NCBI GenBank assembly: GCA_026713405.1
Contig: JAPOON010000591.1
Coordinates: 1 to 6,251, forward strand
Source of the DNA: Gammaproteobacteria bacterium
Lineage (GTDB): Bacteria > Pseudomonadota > Gammaproteobacteria > Pseudomonadales > Azotimanducaceae_A
Reading direction: 5' to 3'
Length of the DNA: 6,251 nt
The stretch's first letter is position 1. The number at the start of each line of letters is the position of its first letter. The position numbers and the translations under genes are program-made. Below, piece after piece: positions 6,248-6,251 of this stretch. The notes beneath the pieces are model-generated. The model made no database searches. It saw nothing but the letters and a program-made list of their open reading frames with translations, and was not told the DNA's origin.

Positions 6248-6251
6248 ACGA

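Overview
This is a GC-rich window with dense, short-spaced bacterial genes. The complete lptF-lptG pair marks a Gram-negative outer-membrane organism. Start-of-protein resemblances to Pseudomonas and E. coli LptF/LptG suggest a gammaproteobacterium, but this is inferred from protein features only. No RNA genes, insertion sequences, CRISPR arrays or phage genes are visible. No gene-free stretch exceeds about 45 bases.

Layout. (a) Bases 1-2219, + strand: the 3' part of a GMC-family FAD oxidoreductase gene, cut by the window edge. It overlaps by four bases (ATGA) a LicC/IPCT-like nucleotidyltransferase that probably makes a CDP-activated alcohol or sugar. (b) Bases 2262-2834, - strand: a small LptA/OstA-domain periplasmic protein, convergent with (a). 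A short perfect hairpin lies in the 42-base gap. (c) Bases 2743-4882, + strand: lptF and lptG, the two permeases of the lipopolysaccharide exporter, head-to-head with the LptA-like gene. (d) Bases 4883-5749, - strand: a calcineurin-like metallophosphoesterase whose stop codon directly abuts the lptG stop codon. (e) From 5789, + strand: a 152-codon reading frame resembling the degenerate nucleotidyltransferase-like N-terminal part of some CDP-alcohol phosphatidyltransferases. It ends four bases before the window edge and looks either frameshifted or split from its catalytic part.

How they fit together. The centre is LPS export: LptF/LptG form the inner-membrane channel of LptB2FG, and the LptA-like protein belongs to the family that forms the periplasmic bridge. 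The flanks look like pieces of a CDP-alcohol pathway: a cytidylyltransferase and an oxidoreductase on the left, and the front of a probable CDP-alcohol phosphotransferase on the right. An envelope lipid-headgroup or cyclitol-phosphate locus interleaved with lptFG is a reasonable hypothesis. No substrate can be read from this sequence. The least ordinary points are the LptA-like gene beside lptF with an ambiguous start overlapping it, an 18-base perfect palindrome just upstream of lptF, and the suspicious early stop at 6245.
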